A stretch of 7,767 bases of DNA, taken from NCBI GenBank assembly GCA_945907225.1, contig CAMDSN010000073.1, positions 1-7,767 of the forward strand, read 5' to 3'. The notes below the pieces were generated by a model. That model had not been told where the DNA came from, did not search any database, and saw only the letters and a list, made by a program, of their open reading frames with translations. This document shows positions 7,033-7,767 of this stretch, piece by piece (the first letter of the stretch is position 1; each line of letters begins with the position of its first letter). The DNA comes from Flavobacterium psychrophilum. Lineage in GTDB: Bacteria > Bacteroidota > Bacteroidia > Flavobacteriales > Flavobacteriaceae. The translations under genes were made by a program, and so were the position numbers.

Positions 7033-7191
7033 GCCTACATTAGATTTTAATTGGTAAACTCAACACTAACAAATTAAAATGAGTAAATCGTCGTTACTAA
7101 AGCAAGCCACTTTTGGTGGATCCTTGACCAACGCGTTAACTCAAAACTTGTCCTTTCGAGTTTATGCATTCACCTAATGTAGGCTTTTTTT
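7033..7191 (+). ncRNA. ssrS: Structured ncRNA, probable 6S RNA of the Flavobacteria type (6S-Flavo)
   Basis: 6S RNA imitates an open promoter and sequesters housekeeping RNA polymerase, mainly in stationary phase. Visible here is one long irregular hairpin of about 159 bases. The closing stem is perfect over 11 bp (GCCTACATTAG at 7033-7043 with CTAATGTAGGC at 7174-7184) and is followed by seven T residues. Inside are a second stem (7055-7061 with 7158-7164), a large asymmetric internal loop, a short stem (TGAGT 7080-7084 with ACTCA 7139-7143), and a terminal hairpin (CAAG 7103-7106 with CTTG 7123-7126, then CCAC 7107-7110 with GTGG 7116-7119) carrying an ATC bulge. This closing-stem, central-bubble and apical-stem plan is that of 6S RNA. 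The place just after zapA supports it, because E. coli ssrS also follows zapA. No clear promoter precedes it, so it may be processed from the zapA transcript. Assignment to the Rfam 6S-Flavo family is from memory and was not tested with a covariance model. Confidence 0.75.
7174..7191 (+). terminator. 3' end of the ncRNA: closing-stem arm plus seven-T tract
   Basis: The 3' arm CTAATGTAGGC (7174-7184) pairs with 7033-7043 and runs straight into TTTTTTT at 7185-7191, as in a rho-independent terminator whose loop is the whole ncRNA. It would set the RNA 3' end. RNase Y starts only 22 bases later, so termination must be partial or rny must have its own promoter. Confidence 0.5.
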
Positions 7192-7213
7192 ATATATTAA
7201 CACAAACAAAAAA

Positions 7214-7767
7214 ATGGAAACTATAATTATTATAATTGCACTAATAGGGGGCGTTGCAGGAGGTTTTGGAGTTGCTAAATTTCTTGAAAAAAGTAATCTT
7301 TCAAACTTAGTAAAAAATGCGAATAAAGAAGCTGCGTCTATTTTAAAAGATGCGCAACTTGAAGGAGAGAATATCAAAAAGGATAAATTACTTCAAGCGA
7401 AAGAAAAATTCTTAGAATTAAAATCAGAGCACGAGCAAGAGATTTTAAACAAAGACAAACGTATTGCAGAGGTTGAAAAAAGAACTCGCGATAAAGAGTC
7501 TCAAGTTTCTAGTGAATTAGCCAAAGCTAAAAAAGTAAATGACGATTTCGAAGCTAAAACGGCAGAATATAATTCCAAAATAGAAATTCTTGAAAGAAAA
7601 CAACAAGAACTTGAAAAACTTCACAATAGTCAAGTGCAACAACTTGAAGTTATTTCGGGTCTTTCAGCAGCTGATGCAAGAGATCAACTAGTTGAAAGTC
7701 TTAAAGCTGAAGCTAAGACTAAGGCAATGTCTCACATACAAGATGCTATTGAAGAAGCAAAATTAAC
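7214..7767 (+). CDS. rny: Ribonuclease Y, N-terminal part (runs off the window)
   Basis: RNase Y is a membrane-anchored endoribonuclease that starts decay of many mRNAs. The window holds 184 codons plus two bases from the ATG at 7214, which follows an A-rich leader without a Shine-Dalgarno sequence. Residues 2-20 ([18 protein letters not shown]) are the single N-terminal membrane anchor. Residues 25-145 are a very charged Lys/Glu-rich coiled coil ([20 protein letters not shown] onwards), the usual oligomerising region. [20 protein letters not shown] from residue 147 matches the conserved segment that leads into the KH domain. The KH and HD catalytic domains lie past the window end, so activity cannot be judged here. 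The full-length family is about 520 residues. It lies 22 bases after the T-tract of the ncRNA. Confidence 0.9.
   Translation, partial: METIIIIIALIGGVAGGFGVAKFLEKSNLSNLVKNANKEAASILKDAQLEGENIKKDKLLQAKEKFLELKSEHEQEILNKDKRIAEVEKRTRDKESQVSSELAKAKKVNDDFEAKTAEYNSKIEILERKQQELEKLHNSQVQQLEVISGLSAADARDQLVESLKAEAKTKAMSHIQDAIEEAKL

Noticed and set aside
7174..7377. 67-codon minus-strand open frame across the ncRNA end and rny start
   Set aside because: Its hydrophobic part is the reverse of the RNase Y membrane anchor; rny is clearly the real gene.

Overview
The window comes from an AT-rich Bacteroidota genome, most likely a member of the Flavobacteriaceae and plausibly Flavobacterium or a close relative. 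Four things point there: a TonB-dependent receptor with an N-terminal carboxypeptidase-D-like domain, a TTG-N19-TAnnTTTG promoter, A-rich leaders without Shine-Dalgarno sequences, and RNase Y next to zapA. The species call is inferred from sequence style, not from a database match. Most of the window reads as conserved chromosomal backbone; I see no transposase, integrase, CRISPR array or phage gene.

Layout. Positions 1-186 hold the last 61 codons of a phosphoglucomutase/phosphomannomutase. Its stop codon overlaps by one base the start of a 609-residue MsbA-type ABC exporter (186-2015, +). A 35-base gap separates this pair from a convergent two-gene unit on the minus strand: a secreted M23 zinc metallopeptidase (6241-4538) followed 9 bases later by an 825-residue TonB-dependent outer-membrane receptor (4528-2051). 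The receptor starts at a TTG codon, in the same frame as the peptidase stop codon.

After a 175-base divergent intergenic region comes a plus-strand cell-division and RNA-metabolism cluster: a consensus Bacteroidota promoter (6360-6389), a 96-residue coiled-coil protein (6417-6707), ZapA (6712-7005), a structured non-coding RNA that I interpret as the Flavobacteria-type 6S RNA (about 7033-7191), and the first 184 codons of RNase Y (7214 to the window end). The RNA is bounded by a perfect 11-bp closing stem followed by seven T residues, and contains a bulged terminal hairpin.

How the genes fit together. The exporter and the peptidase/receptor operon serve the envelope (lipid or drug export, murein hydrolysis, outer-membrane uptake). 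The coiled-coil protein and ZapA probably act together at the FtsZ ring. The 6S RNA candidate would regulate RNA polymerase, and RNase Y starts mRNA decay. The most interesting parts are the RNA at 7033-7191, which sits next to zapA as ssrS does in E. coli, and the uncharacterised coiled-coil partner of ZapA.
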